64,000 nt of DNA from Sepioteuthis lessoniana (GCA_963585895.1 OY757904.1:163913213-163977212), one strand, 5' to 3'; positions 37,511-49,182 are shown, counted from the first letter of the stretch. Numbers and translations: made by a program. The notes: a model not told the origin generated them from the letters alone.

Positions 37511-38960
37511 TTCAATCTTTTGAATTTTTCACACCAGCCTTAGCCGATGGTTTCTCATTGGAGTTTGAGTGACGGTAAGTCTCCTCAAGTCTCCAGGACT
37601 CTTCTTAGTATTTTGGCCGATCTTAATAATGTTGTTGTTTAGATAGTCTCCACTCGTCCTCTAATTTCCAAATACTCCAGTCCTTGTACCAATCCTTTGG
37701 TGACTGTACCGAAAGCACCAATTACAATTGGTACTACCGTCACTTTCATGTTCCATAGTATTTTTCTTGATACATACAGTCTGTCTACGTCATCTCTGGT
37801 ATGTAAGGCCTTATGCATCGTCATTAGTTTTCTTGTCCTGTGATTCATATGTTTAAGTTCCTCCCTCTTCTACTTCAAGAATTGCCTCGAGTATCTCACA
37901 GGGGTGGGGGCAGCGAAGGCGTTCATTCCTTTGATAAGATTTCTTCCTGATAGTTTAGTTTCGAGTAGTTTTCTCGATCTCCTGAGATACTGAAAAAAAA
38001 TTTTCCTTCATCCCCACTTATTTGATGGTGTCAGCTTCCAATTCCAATTCCCAAGTACTCGTAAGTTTCCTTTTCTCCGAGGATTCTGTTCTTTTCTTGA
38101 TTAAGTAGTTCTATTCCTTTCGTCATGTGTCGTTTCATTGTTAGCATGGCTCATTTTTCTTTGCCAAATTCCTTCCCTATGTCCTGACTGTATATTCTTA
38201 CTGACTGTATTAGGACTTCCAATTATTCTTCATTTTTTGCGAACAGTTTGAGTGGCATCATCGTAGTCACAAATAGTAATGGTTATAGTGCATCTCCTTG
38301 GAAGATACCTCTCTGGATTTTGACCTCAGCTAAGCTTTTTTCTCCTGATGTCAGTTTCACTCCCCAGTGTTTCATGGTTTTCTCGATAAATTTTATGACT
38401 CCTTCGGATATCTTGTACAATTTAAGACTGTTTATTATCCATTTTGTGGGACCATATCGTATGCCATTCTATAATCAATTCACGCCATAGCTAGATTTTT
38501 GCATCTCATTTTCCTCTTCTTGAGGACGGAACCGACACCGATCAATATACTGTAGTTCTCAGGGAACATTCTGCGGCTTATTAATATATTATTATTGCCG
38601 ATAGGATTTTTCACACCCTAGGTAGGGTCTATAGTCGTTTGGGGCGGTTCTTTTTTGGAGCTCTTTCTAAAAGAGGATAGTCTTTTTTTTGGTCGTTCAA
38701 TCGGGCATGTCTGCTTTTTCTAAGCATCTATTCATTTCGATAACCAGTCTATCATTGATAGAGGTTAATTCTTAAAACCAGAATCCATGTATTCCATCAT
38801 GACCTGGAATTTTCCATTGTTTATCAAATGCTTGTATTTTTAGTATTCATGAGCGCCACACTGAGTTGTGAGCTACATTCTCGCTTAGTGTTTCATACTT
38901 GAGACCGTGTGCCAAGTCTATAGAAAGTTTATTAAATAACTACTTAAAGATTTAGCTTAG
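37511..38960 (-). mobile_element. RLE-type LINE, copy I, with internal deletion
   Basis: ATT junction, 3' UTR (TTCACACCAGCCTTAGCCG), then on the minus strand LWNMKVTVVPIVIGAFGTV directly continued upstream by RKLMTMHKALHTRDDVDRLY (37639-37848). The knuckle and the first part of the endonuclease are thus deleted in frame. Above this lie the reverse transcriptase pieces: a YKYLGI-like region (about 38050), a FQGDALSPLL-like box (about 38285-38310) and WIDYRMAYDMVP (about 38445-38490). The N-terminal part of the reverse transcriptase extends to about 38750-38960. Broken, but it shows the domain order of the family well. Confidence 0.78.
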
Positions 38961-39129
38961 AAAAATATCCTAATTTTCCTAACTTGAAAAACGAATTATT
39001 CTGGTGTTTTGTTAATATTTCAAATGAAACTAAATCTATTTTTGGTGTCCTATATGCAAATAAAAATATTTTTCTAAGCAAGAAAGTATTTGGTAAGAAA
39101 GCATATGAAATTTACTACGGTACATACAT

Positions 39130-39410
39130 CACTTAGCTTAGTCTTGTACACAATTTGCTTATGGTAAATAGTGAGCACGGTCATAGCTGCTTGAGTTCGG
39201 TAATCTGGCGGGAACGAGTTTTCAGCGTGACTTGACTGGAGGTCATGTTTTATTTTTCCTCGGTCTATAAAACGCGTTCCTTCTTATGATATATATATAT
39301 ATATAGACTTGATGCTATCTGATGACTCTTCCTTGTTTAACAAAGACATTCATTGTACGAATTGTGAATTTCTGTCAAAATAAGATTAAGAAATAAATAA
39401 AACGAGTAAA
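39130..39410 (+). repeat. Possible LTR-like or promoter-like segment
   Basis: CTATAAAACGCG near 39265, a TA run at 39288-39304 and AATAAATAAAAC near 39393 in the usual order of LTR signals. No ends or TSD found. It could equally be a chance arrangement in AT-rich DNA. Confidence 0.2.
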
Positions 39411-39849
39411 ATTGTTTGCATATGGAAGTCATCAACTTTTCAACTAAAAAAATTCGTTTCTTTGAATGTTCAGAGTGTTGGTTCCATATATAAGACGCGA
39501 TAATTGGACGGAAAAAATCGTGATAGATTACTAACAGTGCAATATTTCATTGGCCATGTATGTTAACGTGGCTAGTTGAATACAGGAAGTGGGACATGCA
39601 ATGAAGAGGAAACAATTATTCTGACAATTCAAAATGGATCTTATTAATACAAGATCTGCTATGGGGCGTTTAAATGGAGTGATATATATTTTGGTTTCAG
39701 GTAAATGAGTTTTATCTTGTTGAATAAGTCTTATATGTAGAGATGGAGTGGTATACAGATGCAGAAGCAAAAGAAGTTGGAAATTTTGACAGAGCAGAAG
39801 CTAAAACTAAAAAACTGCCATGTTGGTCAGTGGAAAAGAAAAAAAAAAT

Positions 39850-40670
39850 TATTATGCGATTTTTTCGTGTCTATACAAGCTGGTGGTTTTTCACTGGACC
39901 CTGAGTGACTGCAAGTCTCCTCAAGTCTCCAGGACTCTTCTCAATATTCTGGCCGATCTAATAATGTTGTAGTCTAGATAGTCTCTGATCGTCGTCTGAT
40001 TTTGAAATCTTCCATTTCCTTTATTAAGCCTTTGGGGATTGTTCCGGTCGTATAAATTATATGTGGTATCACCGTCACCTTCATGTTGCATTGATTTTAG
40101 TTCTCTGGCAAGGTCTAAGTACTTATCTCTCTTTCGCTTTCTTTTGTTTTGACTCTAGGATCTACCTGGACGGCAAAGTCCACTATTCGGTAGGTTCTCT
40201 TTTTTTTTTCTTTTTTTTTTTTTTTTTTTGTTGATTATCACTAGGTTTGCTCTTCTGGCCGGGATTAGATGATCTGTTTGGACCTCAAAATCCCAGAGAA
40301 TTTTGTGTGTTTCATTCTTTAGGACGGATTTTGGTTTGTGCATATACCATTTTTTCTAAGGTTGAATTTCAATTTCTTGCACGATTCCCAATGGATCACC
40401 TTCCACACACAGTCGTCTCTAGTCTTAAACACTTATTCCGCTAATTTGCTGCATTCGCTGATTATGAGATTAATCGTTTCGTCTCTATCGTCACATAACC
40501 CACACTTGCTATTTTGTGGCGTCGTATCTATTTTTGGTTTAACATAATTGGTCCTTATGGCGTTGTTTTGAGTCGCTATTAGACGATCTTTAGTTTTTCA
40601 GTCTTAAAGTTTCTCTTTCTTATCCATGTCCAAGTCTTCTGGTATGAGATTTCAGCAGTTTTTTTCGCAT
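39850..40670 (-). mobile_element. RLE-type LINE, copy J, 5'-truncated
   Basis: Short ATTATTATG tail, 3' UTR, C-terminal coding, then the endonuclease with RRAN in place of RRPD (near 40250). KPKSVLKNETHKILWDFEVQ (40270-40345), the HWELCKK region and the Cys knuckle (about 40480-40515) follow. It stops near 40670 and is followed by the ATT tract of copy K. A poly-T expansion at 40201-40229 interrupts the coding region as a Lys run. Confidence 0.8.
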
Positions 40671-41757
40671 ACAGTTGTTTTATTATTATTATTATTATTA
40701 TTGATATTATCATTATTATTATTATTATTTACTCTTTTATAGTTTTTCACATCAGCATTAGCTGATGGTCTTTCACTGAAGTTTGAGAGACAGCAAGTCT
40801 CTTAAAGTCTCTAGGACTCTTCTCAGTATTATGAATGATCTCAATAATGTAGTAGTTTGGATGGTCTCCAATCGTCCTCTTATTTCCAAGTCCTCCAGCC
40901 CCTTTAATAATCCTTCGGTGACCGTACCAAGAGCACCAATTACAATTGGTATAAACGTCACTTTCATGTTCCACAGTTTTTTCCATTCCCTAGCAAAGTC
41001 GAGGTACTTATCCTTCTTTTCAATTTCTTTCAATTTTACTCAGTGGTTTACCAGGACAGAAAAGACCACAATTTTTTGTTGTTGATTATTATAAGGTCTG
41101 ATCGTCTGGCTGAGGTTAAGAGATCCGTTTGTAAGTCAAAATCCTATTGGAGTTTGTGTGTCTCATTCTCCAGGACAGATGCTGGGTTGTGCATATACCA
41201 TTTGTTCGTATGGTCAAATTTAAATTTCTTACACAATTCCCAGTGGATGACCTTGCCCACCCAGTCATGTCTAGTCTTATACCTTTTTTGTACTAATTGG
41301 CTGCATTCGCTAATTATGTGATTGATTGTTTCGTCTCTATCCCCACATAATGTTTTGTTGCGTCTTATCTATTCTCGCTTTGATATGATTAGTTTTAATG
41401 GCGTTGTTTTGTGCTGCTCTCAGAAGAGATTCAGTTTCTCTCTTAAGGTTTCATTTTCTTAGCTATGTTCACGTTTTCTCGTGTGAAATCTGACTTATTA
41501 GTCGCTTAAAATGTCCATAGAATTGTTTTCCTTCCCATTTTTGTTTTCTGGCTATTGTCGTTCTGTTGTTCCTCGCGTTATCAGTATTGTTTCTGGTGGC
41601 TGAAATCAGTCTTCTTCTGCACTTTTCTATGTAGTCTTCGAGTCCTATTGATACGTCAGCACTGCCTTCAATGCCGGCAAATTTTCTTCCGCCTTCTTTC
41701 CTTGACACATAGAGTCTGTCAACGTCATCTGTTGGATGTAACGCCTTATGCATGGTA

Positions 41758-42028
41758 CTATTTACCAACCCCTCCGCTCGGGCAGGATATGACACATGGT
41801 CGATTTTTAAGCGGAGTTTAACAGGTTTGAATTCAGAGTTTTCCTTCTCCTAGACTAGTTGCCTCACCAAGGCTGAAGAACCTAGTCTGTCCTACTATTT
41901 ACCCATAGCTGGAGGGAGAATAAGGGGGTTCATACCTTTCCCAAGGGTATTTGCCCGAAAGTGAACGTAATAGCGCGACTGGAGTACGAACTCGCGTACT
42001 ACGATTCCGCAGTTCATCGCTTTAACCA
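41758..42028 (-). mobile_element. tRNA-headed SINE (family 1) with perfect 19-bp TSD
   Basis: TAACGCCTTATGCATGGTA occurs at 41739-41757 and identically at 42029-42047. The LINE host (compare 37806-37825) has that sequence once. Read on the minus strand the SINE starts TGGTTAAAGCGATGAAC (the start of the tRNA-like head is missing). GAGTTCGTACTCC (B box) and GTCGCGCTATTACGTTCAC come next, then a body with CCTTGGGAAAGGTATGAACC and a 3' part ending near GGTTGGTAAATAG. A perfect 19-bp TSD makes this one of the youngest datable events in the window. Confidence 0.88.
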
Positions 42029-42203
42029 TAACGCCTTATGCATGGTAATTAGTTTTCTTGTTCTCTGGTCCATTTGTTTAAGTTCTTCTCTGGTCCACTT
42101 CAAGAACAGTCCCGAATATTTTACGTGGGAAACAGCCCAAGTATTTATTCCTTTGATAAGGTTTCTGCTATATTGTTTTGTCTCGAGTAGCTTTCTAGTT
42201 TTT

Positions 42204-43240
42204 GCATTTGGAGGCAGTTTTCACGTCAGCACGTTTTTCTCTAACCGCTAATGTCTCCCATGGGACTCTAGATTTAGTTCTATGTTTTGTTGATATGTAT
42301 TTCGCTGCTGCTTCTAGGTGGGCGTTGACGAAATTCTCATATTCGTCATTCGGAGTACTATTTCTGTCTTCTCTTGTAGTGCATCGCATTTGTTTCTTAA
42401 TGCTATTACATATTTATCGCTAACATCCTTGTTATTAAGAAGGACCAAGTCATAGTGTATGGTGGTCGTTGTTCGGGTTGCATTCTTTCGTTGGCTCAAT
42501 CGTATTTTTGTCGTGACAATTCGGTGATCGGAGAACACACCCACGAAAGAGGAGTAAGCATCGCAATTCACTGCGCTATTTTTCCATTTCTTGTTTATAA
42601 AGACGAAGTCTATCTCTGCTTTAGTATTGTTTGCGTTGGTGTAGGTCCATAATTTTCCCTTCCTTTTTTGAAAGTTTGTATCTAGGCATGTTAATCTATT
42701 TTCTATTGTAAAATCTGTTAGATGTTGTCCATTCCTGTTTGACGAGTTGTGTAGGTTGAATTTGTGGTTTCCGTTTTTCCCGATTTGGGCATTCATGTCT
42801 CCGCCAATGACGAGAACGTTGTGTTTCGGGATGCTAAGCACAAGAGAAGATAGCTCATCGTAGAAGGCAATGAGTTCAGTTTCTTCACTAGTATTGGTAG
42901 GGCTGTAGCAGGAGATGATTGTTGCTCAGGGGTTGCCATTAAAAGTAGCTACCATCATCATTGGGTGTATTTTCTCTATACTACTGAGTAATTTTAGGGC
43001 TCGTGGTTCTATAAGCATACCTACTCCTCCTATCGTGGCATTGACAGAGTTTTTCGATGCTGATACAGTGGCTAGCGTCCATCCATTGCCAATATCGTGA
43101 TATTTATATCCTCGCTGAGTGTATCTGTGTTCTTGAATGAATATTATATCTATTTTATGTTCTATGGCAGATGCAGTCAGCTCTGGTAGTTGTCCTATTC
43201 TATTTAAGGTTCTAACGTGAAATGTTGCTATTTGTATTGT
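42204..43240 (-). pseudogene. RTE endonuclease (APE type), inverted half
   Basis: The minus strand reads TFHVRTLNRIGQLPELTASA, IQEHRYT, GVGM, VATFNGNP, stop, ATIISCYSPTN, VLVIGGDMNAQIG, FHLH-like NLHNSSNRNGQHLTDF, KGKLWTYTNANN, IDFVFINKKW and FSDHRIVTTKIRLS. These are the ordered motifs of AP-endonuclease domains of RTE-type LINEs: the QE pair, GDMNA, the D of IDFV, and SDH. The usual metal-site Asn in NVRTLN is His here. One in-frame stop (TGA, at 42926-42928 on the minus strand). The domain nicks target DNA for reverse transcription. In this copy it is separated from and opposed to its reverse transcriptase. Confidence 0.88.
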
Positions 43241-43857
43241 GTGTTTGCATTTTAGTAATTTTTGTTGTTTGAGCCCTGTAGCTGATTTTTAGAACACTGA
43301 GGTCAGGGATCCAACCCCAGCAGGACGCGCCCCTTTTTTTACCCGCGCGAAGAGCGACGCGGTTTGGACATGTGGTTTGAGTGTGGGTCATGGTTATCTT
43401 TCAGTGGCAGTTTTTGTTCTCATCTATAGAAGCCACCCTTATAGATGAGCAGCAGTAGTTCCCCGATCGAACTAATCGATCCTATCCGATGAACCATAGG
43501 GTTCATACGCTCAGATTCATGTTAGGCAATGCGTTGAGCCATCAGAGGGTTTATCCGCTCGCCTTTACGTTCACCACGCTGCTTCCCATGGACTCTGTGT
43601 TTTTTTGTTTTTTTTTTTAATTCATTAAAGTAATTTTTTTTAGCATCCTTATAGACATTCTATTTTACGTTTGCTTAGGTTCTAATGTTCTAATTGTGTT
43701 GGTTTCTTTGACCAAGTTCAAATATTAATTTGGATTTACGGTAAAGTTGCCTTTATATTTAAGACATAGTTTGCTTTGTCGTCTACTGTCTCGTCTCATT
43801 TTATGGACTTAAATAGAATTTGGTATGGCTACTACTTGGAATGGGAGGAGTGAAGGG
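43241..43857 (-). other. Probable RTE 5' leader and inversion junction
   Basis: Between the endonuclease start and the reverse transcriptase start lies GC-rich DNA (43290-43600), then AT-rich DNA (43600-43857). By position it should be the inverted 5' leader up to the junction. I cannot place the exact junction. The AT-rich part could also be filler. Confidence 0.5.
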
Positions 43858-45573
43858 GGTCCAGTGGAAGATAGGCAATCTAGGATAGCATGGCAAACGA
43901 TAATCGAAGTGACCAGAAGGAATAGCACTGCCAAAGCTAAACTGAAAGCTACAAACTAACAAGAACGAATAAAACTGTGGAAACAGCATTTCCAGAATCT
44001 ACTAGGAAACCCACCGAAAGTTACACATGAACCAATCACGATAATTATTAGTAAGCAATTAGACATCAAACTAGGACCGTTTAATCTAGAAGAACTCGAC
44101 TCAGTACTTAGAAAAATTAAAAATAGAAAAGCCGCAGGGCATGATGAAATTCCCCCAGAAGTATGGAAGACCAGACAATTCGATGACATACTGCTCCGAC
44201 ACTGTAATGCAATTTATAATCAAAATCTGATAGACAGAGGGATGAAGGGATGCATACTCCCTTTCCCTAAAAAGGGCGACCTCGGATTAGCCAAGAACTA
44301 CCAAGGTATAACACTTACATCCATAGCGACCAAAATATACAATGCCCTACTACGCAACAGCATAGAATCCAAGATTGACAACATTCTTAGGAAGAACCAA
44401 AATGGCTTCCGGAGAAATAGATCCACGACCTCACAAATATTGACTATCCCTAGAATTCTTGAAGGTGTACGGACAAAAAACCTACTGGCAACAATATTAT
44501 TTGTCGACCTTTGATTCCATACACAGAGGGAAGATGGAGCAAATTCTACTCGCATACGGTCTACCAAAAGAAACCGTCGCAGCCATAATGATTCTCTATA
44601 GAAACAACAAAGTGAAAGTGCGTTCTCCGGGTAGAGACACAGACTACTTCGACATTGTTGCTGGGGTACTGCAAGGAGACACACTTGCCCCATACCTCTT
44701 TATCATCTGTCTAGACTTAGAACATCGATTGATAAAATCAAAGAAAACGGCTTCGAACTGACAAAGAAAAGAAGCAGAAGGTACCCCGCAAAAACAATTA
44801 CCTACGCCGACTACGCCGATGACATAGCGATTCTAGCAAATGCACCCGCCCAAGCCGAAACCCTACTGCATAGTCTGGAACGAGCAGCAACAGGCATTGG
44901 CCTCCATGTCAATGCACACAAAACGGAATATATGTGTTTTAATCAAACAGGCGACATTTCCACACAAACAGTAGCTCTCTGAAACTAGTAGATAAGTTCA
45001 CCTACCTAGGAAGCAGTGTCTCATCGACTGAGACAGACATCGACACGCGACTAACAAAGGCATGGACAGCTATCAATAGGCTATCGGTCATATGGAAGTC
45101 AGACCTGACCGATAAAATGAAACACAATTTCTTCCAAGCAGTGATCGTGTTGATACAGCTATATGGATGCACTACATGGACACTAACTAAACGGATGGAG
45201 AAAAGGCTTGACAGCAACGACACAAGACTGCTGCAAGCAATATTGAACAGGTCCTGGAGGCAACACCCCACAAAGCAGCAGCTGTACGGCCACCTACCAC
45301 CCATCACGAAAACTATTCAAATTAGACGAACCAGACATGCAGGACACTGCTGGAGAAGTAGGGACGAGCTCATAAGTGATGTACTCCTATGGACCCCTTC
45401 ACATGGCCGAGCAAAAGCAGGGTGACCAGCTCGAACCTACATACAGCAGCTCTGTGAGGATTCGGGGTGTAGCTCTGAGGACCTGCCGGAAGCGATGAAC
45501 GATAGGGAGAGGTGACGAGAAAAGGTCAGGGATATCCGTGTTGATGGCACGACAAGATGATGATGAGATGACG
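43858..45573 (+). pseudogene. RTE reverse transcriptase, 3' half
   Basis: Plus-strand motifs in order: VEDRQSRIAWQTI, LWKQHFQNLLGNPP, LRKIKNRKAAGHDEIPPEVW, KGCILPFPKKGDLGLAKNY, QNGFRRNRSTTSQI, ILFVD, FDSIHRGKMEQ, VLQGDTLAPYLF, YADYADDIAIL (catalytic DD, about 44800-44835), LGSSVSSTETDIDTRL, LYGCTTWTLTKR, GHCWRSRDEL and LLWTPSHGRAKAG. Breaks: TAA at 43957-43959; a deletion of about 11 bases in the FVDFTKAFDS segment (near 44508) that removes the first catalytic Asp neighbourhood; a deletion of about 7 bases near 44713; a further frame change near 44970; and TGA at 45422-45424. It ends with DLPEAMNDRER and the GATGA tail. Confidence 0.88.
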
Positions 45574-46629
45574 AGTTTTCTAGCTTTCCAGAGATACTCT
45601 TTCTTGATTTTTTCTTTCAACTCCTTTCCCAATAACCCCAAGTATTTATAGGTTTCATTTTCTCGGAGCATTCTAATTTTTTCTTGATTTCCATTCGGTC
45701 CGTCAGGTGTCATTTGCCACTTTTCACTACTAGCATGGTGCATTTTTCTATGTCAAATTCCATTCCTATGTTCTGACTGTAATTATTATTATCATTTGAT
45801 GTCATTTTTATTTCAAATAGATACATCAAATGTGGAAATAATATAAGGTTATTCATAAGTAAATGATTTACTCTTTTATTTGGGAGAGAGAATCTTTCCA
45901 TTGCATTTTATGTCAATCAACAATAAAAAATATTTCAATGGACACATCTTCAAATATGAAAAAAAAAAAAAAACTTCTAAAAGTCAGTAACATTATTTTT
46001 GTCAGTTTAACTTATTCTGAACCTAAAACTGATTGAATAAATCAGTCAAGTATTTGTCATGTTGATCACTTAAGACGAGAAGTTAACTCAATTAGCTTCA
46101 AAATTGAAATGGAGGATTTTCATCTTTATTGCAATTAGAGAGTGAGTTCGATTTGTAAATTATGTATAAAACACTCACTATTTAGATAACAGTAAGTTTC
46201 AGTCATTTGCTTCACTTTGTTTTTATACTGAACAATTAAAGTTCCAAAATGAAGCCTCCAGCTTACAACAATTTAGCCATCAACCATACCTTTTTTATCT
46301 TTCATTCTCTCAACCACTAAGAATGTCATTATGGCCGATGACTGTTTTGAAATTCTGGAATTTAACCGTTCAGTAAAAAATAAAGTAAATAAGTATAACT
46401 TTTTGCTGAATGGTAAATAAGTCACACACACACACACACACACACACGTGCGTGCGTTGTACAAAATTAATGGGAATTTTCATGGTTGGGCTATTCTGAA
46501 CAAACACCGTTTAGTTATCTATTTTTGATTTCACCTAAAAAGGAAACAAAAGATATTAGGAAGTAGGGACAATTTCATGAGTCCAATGAGGAAAATGTAG
46601 ACAACATTATAGATACAGAAAGCCATTAC

Positions 46630-46696
<67 letters not shown>

Positions 46697-47773
46697 CAGA
46701 GACAGAAACAGAGAGACGCGGGGGATAGATAAGGATGCAACGATGGACAAGGAGTGTACGTATATAGAAGGGTGTCTGCATATTTTAAATATGTTACATG
46801 TTGTTAATAGTCATATAAATCTTTTAAAATTTAATGAAAACCAAGTCTTTACTTTAAAAAAAATATCGTTAGGTCTTTAAAAAATTAAAGTTTCAATTCA
46901 ATTCAACTTATTCGTTAACTGCTGTAATCTGATTTCTTTTTGAAATTTTAAAAATCCCGCTCATCTGTCTGGCTCCTCCCCAAATTGTGAAGTAGTTGTA
47001 ACGGAATCTCTAAAAAGCTGTGGTTAAATGCACTCTGCATGTTGACGATAAGTAACCCCTCTCCCCACTAAAATGCCTAAATGTTTCCATTGATATGCCC
47101 ATTTAGGGCTCGTAATCGATCATGAAATGAAATAATTTCAGTTATCGCTGAGAAAGTGAAAACTAACACGGGTGTATTATGTAATTCATTGTATTAATCC
47201 ATATCATCAGGGTGTAAGGATCGTCAGTCGGCTGTGACAGAAATGTTCCTGGTTAGGTTCACATCACAAACGAATGACCTAAACTAATCATATGAATTTT
47301 ATGATCAGTTGATTTATATCAATTGATGAATTGCAGAAAACAATAATTTCTTCTCTGAATATAACATAGACACAGAGACAGACAGACAGACTGATAGATG
47401 CACGTGTGTAAAATGAACAGTGACGTGGACTGACCGCTATAAATTTGTACATTTTTAAAAAAAGAACATCTTGTTGGTGAAATAATGAAGGCGTACGCAT
47501 ACACTTACATGTATGTATGTATGTATGTATGTATGTATGTATGTATGTATGTTTAAATACATACAGTACTAAAATTAATTTTCAAAGAGCATTGTATTGT
47601 TGATATACCTAATAAATAGAATTTAAAAAAAAATAAAGAAAGTGAGTTATAAGTTTTCTTTTAATTTTAAATGCATAAAAAACTTTCAGTACTTTAAAAC
47701 ATTTTCATATTAATATTCATTTGAGAATATAAACCAGTCAAAAGTGTTAATTTTTTTTTCTTTTTTGCCATTT

Positions 47774-47814
<41 letters not shown>

Positions 47815-48137
47815 AATGTCTTCTTTTTACTCATTTCTCTTAAACTTTTTTTCTCGCATTCGTTCGAGCTATTTTGGTCGTTTTATTTATTTATTTATTC
47901 ATTCATGCTATATTTTCTGCTTGTCACTTTCTGCAACATTTTACATTAATTCTGACCCTCTTCCTCCAGCTCTTTACCGGCAGATAATCGAGTTTGGGAG
48001 AAGAAATGAATTTTAATCTTTGAGGACTCTTTTTAGGCACAGCAGGGACGAAATTGCAAAACAAGCTGATAGACAGAAAAAAATCAACGGAATTGAGTGT
48101 CAGATTACAAGAGAGGGAAATTGAAAAAGAACAAATA

Positions 48138-48190
<53 letters not shown>

Positions 48191-48417
48191 TGTATGTGTA
48201 TTACCGGACTACGCCTACGTGCATACCTACACGTGTTATAGAGGCATACGCTTTTCTTGCATACACACACATTATGAACATAAAGTCCCCACCCCACAAA
48301 AAACAAAAATCAAAACAAAAAAAAAAAACAAAAACAAATGTCAAAGGAAAGGTCATGTCCCAGTTTTCGGGTCATGCGTCTGTTTCTTTAGAGACGTACT
48401 TCTGCTGACTCCTATCA

Positions 48418-48476
48418 CTGATAATAGCCATTATTATCAGGGCACTATTGAATAATCGCCATTATTATCGGGGCAC
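48418..48476. repeat. Short hairpin with tandem half-copy
   Basis: CTGATAATA, GCCAT, TATTATCAG (48418-48440) is a perfect 9-bp-arm hairpin. AATCGCCATTATTATCGGGG (about 48453-48472) repeats GCCATTATTATC plus GGGCAC, with GGGCAC also present after the first copy. Confidence 0.75.
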
Positions 48477-49056
48477 ATAATTTTTTGTTGTTTTTAGCTT
48501 GTTCAAAGTATGTTAGAACAATTTGTTGAAAAATGAAACAAGAGAAACTTTTTACTGTTTTTATTAATAGAATGTTTTTTTTTGTTGCATTATGTTATTT
48601 CTTCAGCAAACTTATAATAAAACACAGGTTTGTTTCCTAACGCATGACAAAGTATTCTCATTTAAAGTTTGAAAAAGTGAATAGAAACATTTTGATTTTA
48701 ACTTCCAAGCAGCGAAGTAAACTATTTAAAAGTAGAAAAAAGTTCCCTGGTATAAATGAATATTATAATATACTTGTTTTATTGGGAATAACAGATAATC
48801 CAACAAAATAACAATGTAAGTGCGAATTAACAAGGTAAAAAATATCGGACATTTATTTTAGATTTTAGATTATTAAAAATGATCCTTTTGAAAAATTAAA
48901 TTTTTAAATGTATGTCCAATGGAAAACTCTTTTTCAAAAAGTTTACTTTAAAAAACATGGCGTTTTTAAATATAGGCTTTAAGTCTTCATATATCGTATC
49001 AGGTTGCATTCAATAGAAATCAAGTGATAGCAAGTCTTCACGGCTTCCACTCTAGC

Positions 49057-49057
<1 letters not shown>

Positions 49058-49087
<30 letters not shown>

Positions 49088-49118
49088 CTTCTTCTTCTTC
49101 TTCTTCTTCTTCTTCTTC

Positions 49119-49181
<63 letters not shown>
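49058..49181. repeat. (CTT)n to (ATT)n compound microsatellite
   Basis: About 21 CTT units followed without a gap by about 20 ATT units. The switch is at 49120-49121. Confidence 0.95.

Positions 49182-49182
<1 letters not shown>

Larger units (their letters stand above)
42204..45573 (+). mobile_element. RTE-type LINE with inverted 5' half (twin-priming form)
   Basis: One insertion made of two oppositely oriented parts: endonuclease on the minus strand (42204 to about 43240, with 5' leader to about 43600-43850) and reverse transcriptase on the plus strand (about 43858-45573). The flanks AGCTTTCTAGTTTTT (42189-42203) and AGTTTTCTAGCTTTC (45574-45588) are a 15-bp TSD with three mismatches, cut into LINE copy K. 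The 3' end is GATGATGATGAGATGA, a short GATGA-type tail. The coding gap between the halves is only about 40 codons (from ADVKTASKC to VEDRQSR). All this is what twin priming produces. Not functional: at least three stops and three frameshifts. Confidence 0.85.
40680..45785 (-). mobile_element. RLE-type LINE, copy K, host of two nested insertions
   Basis: ATT tail (40680-40731), 3' UTR, C-terminal coding read on the minus strand as LWNMKVTFIPIVIGALGTVT (40773-41033), the endonuclease with RRSD at about 41100, and KWYMHNPAS. The knuckle region has lost cysteines (about 41345). The KALHPTDDVDRLYVSRKEGG region is at 41690-41760. A SINE interrupts at 41758-42028, and an RTE LINE interrupts at 42204-45573. 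The LINE resumes at 45574 and runs to a FDIEKCTMLVVKSGK reverse-transcriptase fragment at about 45710-45780. Removing the two inserts restores colinearity with copies A and I. Confidence 0.85.

Noticed and set aside
44298-44693. Minus-strand frame of 131 codons
   Set aside because: Shadow of the plus-strand RTE reverse transcriptase.
47509-47552. CRISPR-like short repeats
   Set aside because: A plain TGTA tetranucleotide run without spacers, in eukaryotic DNA.
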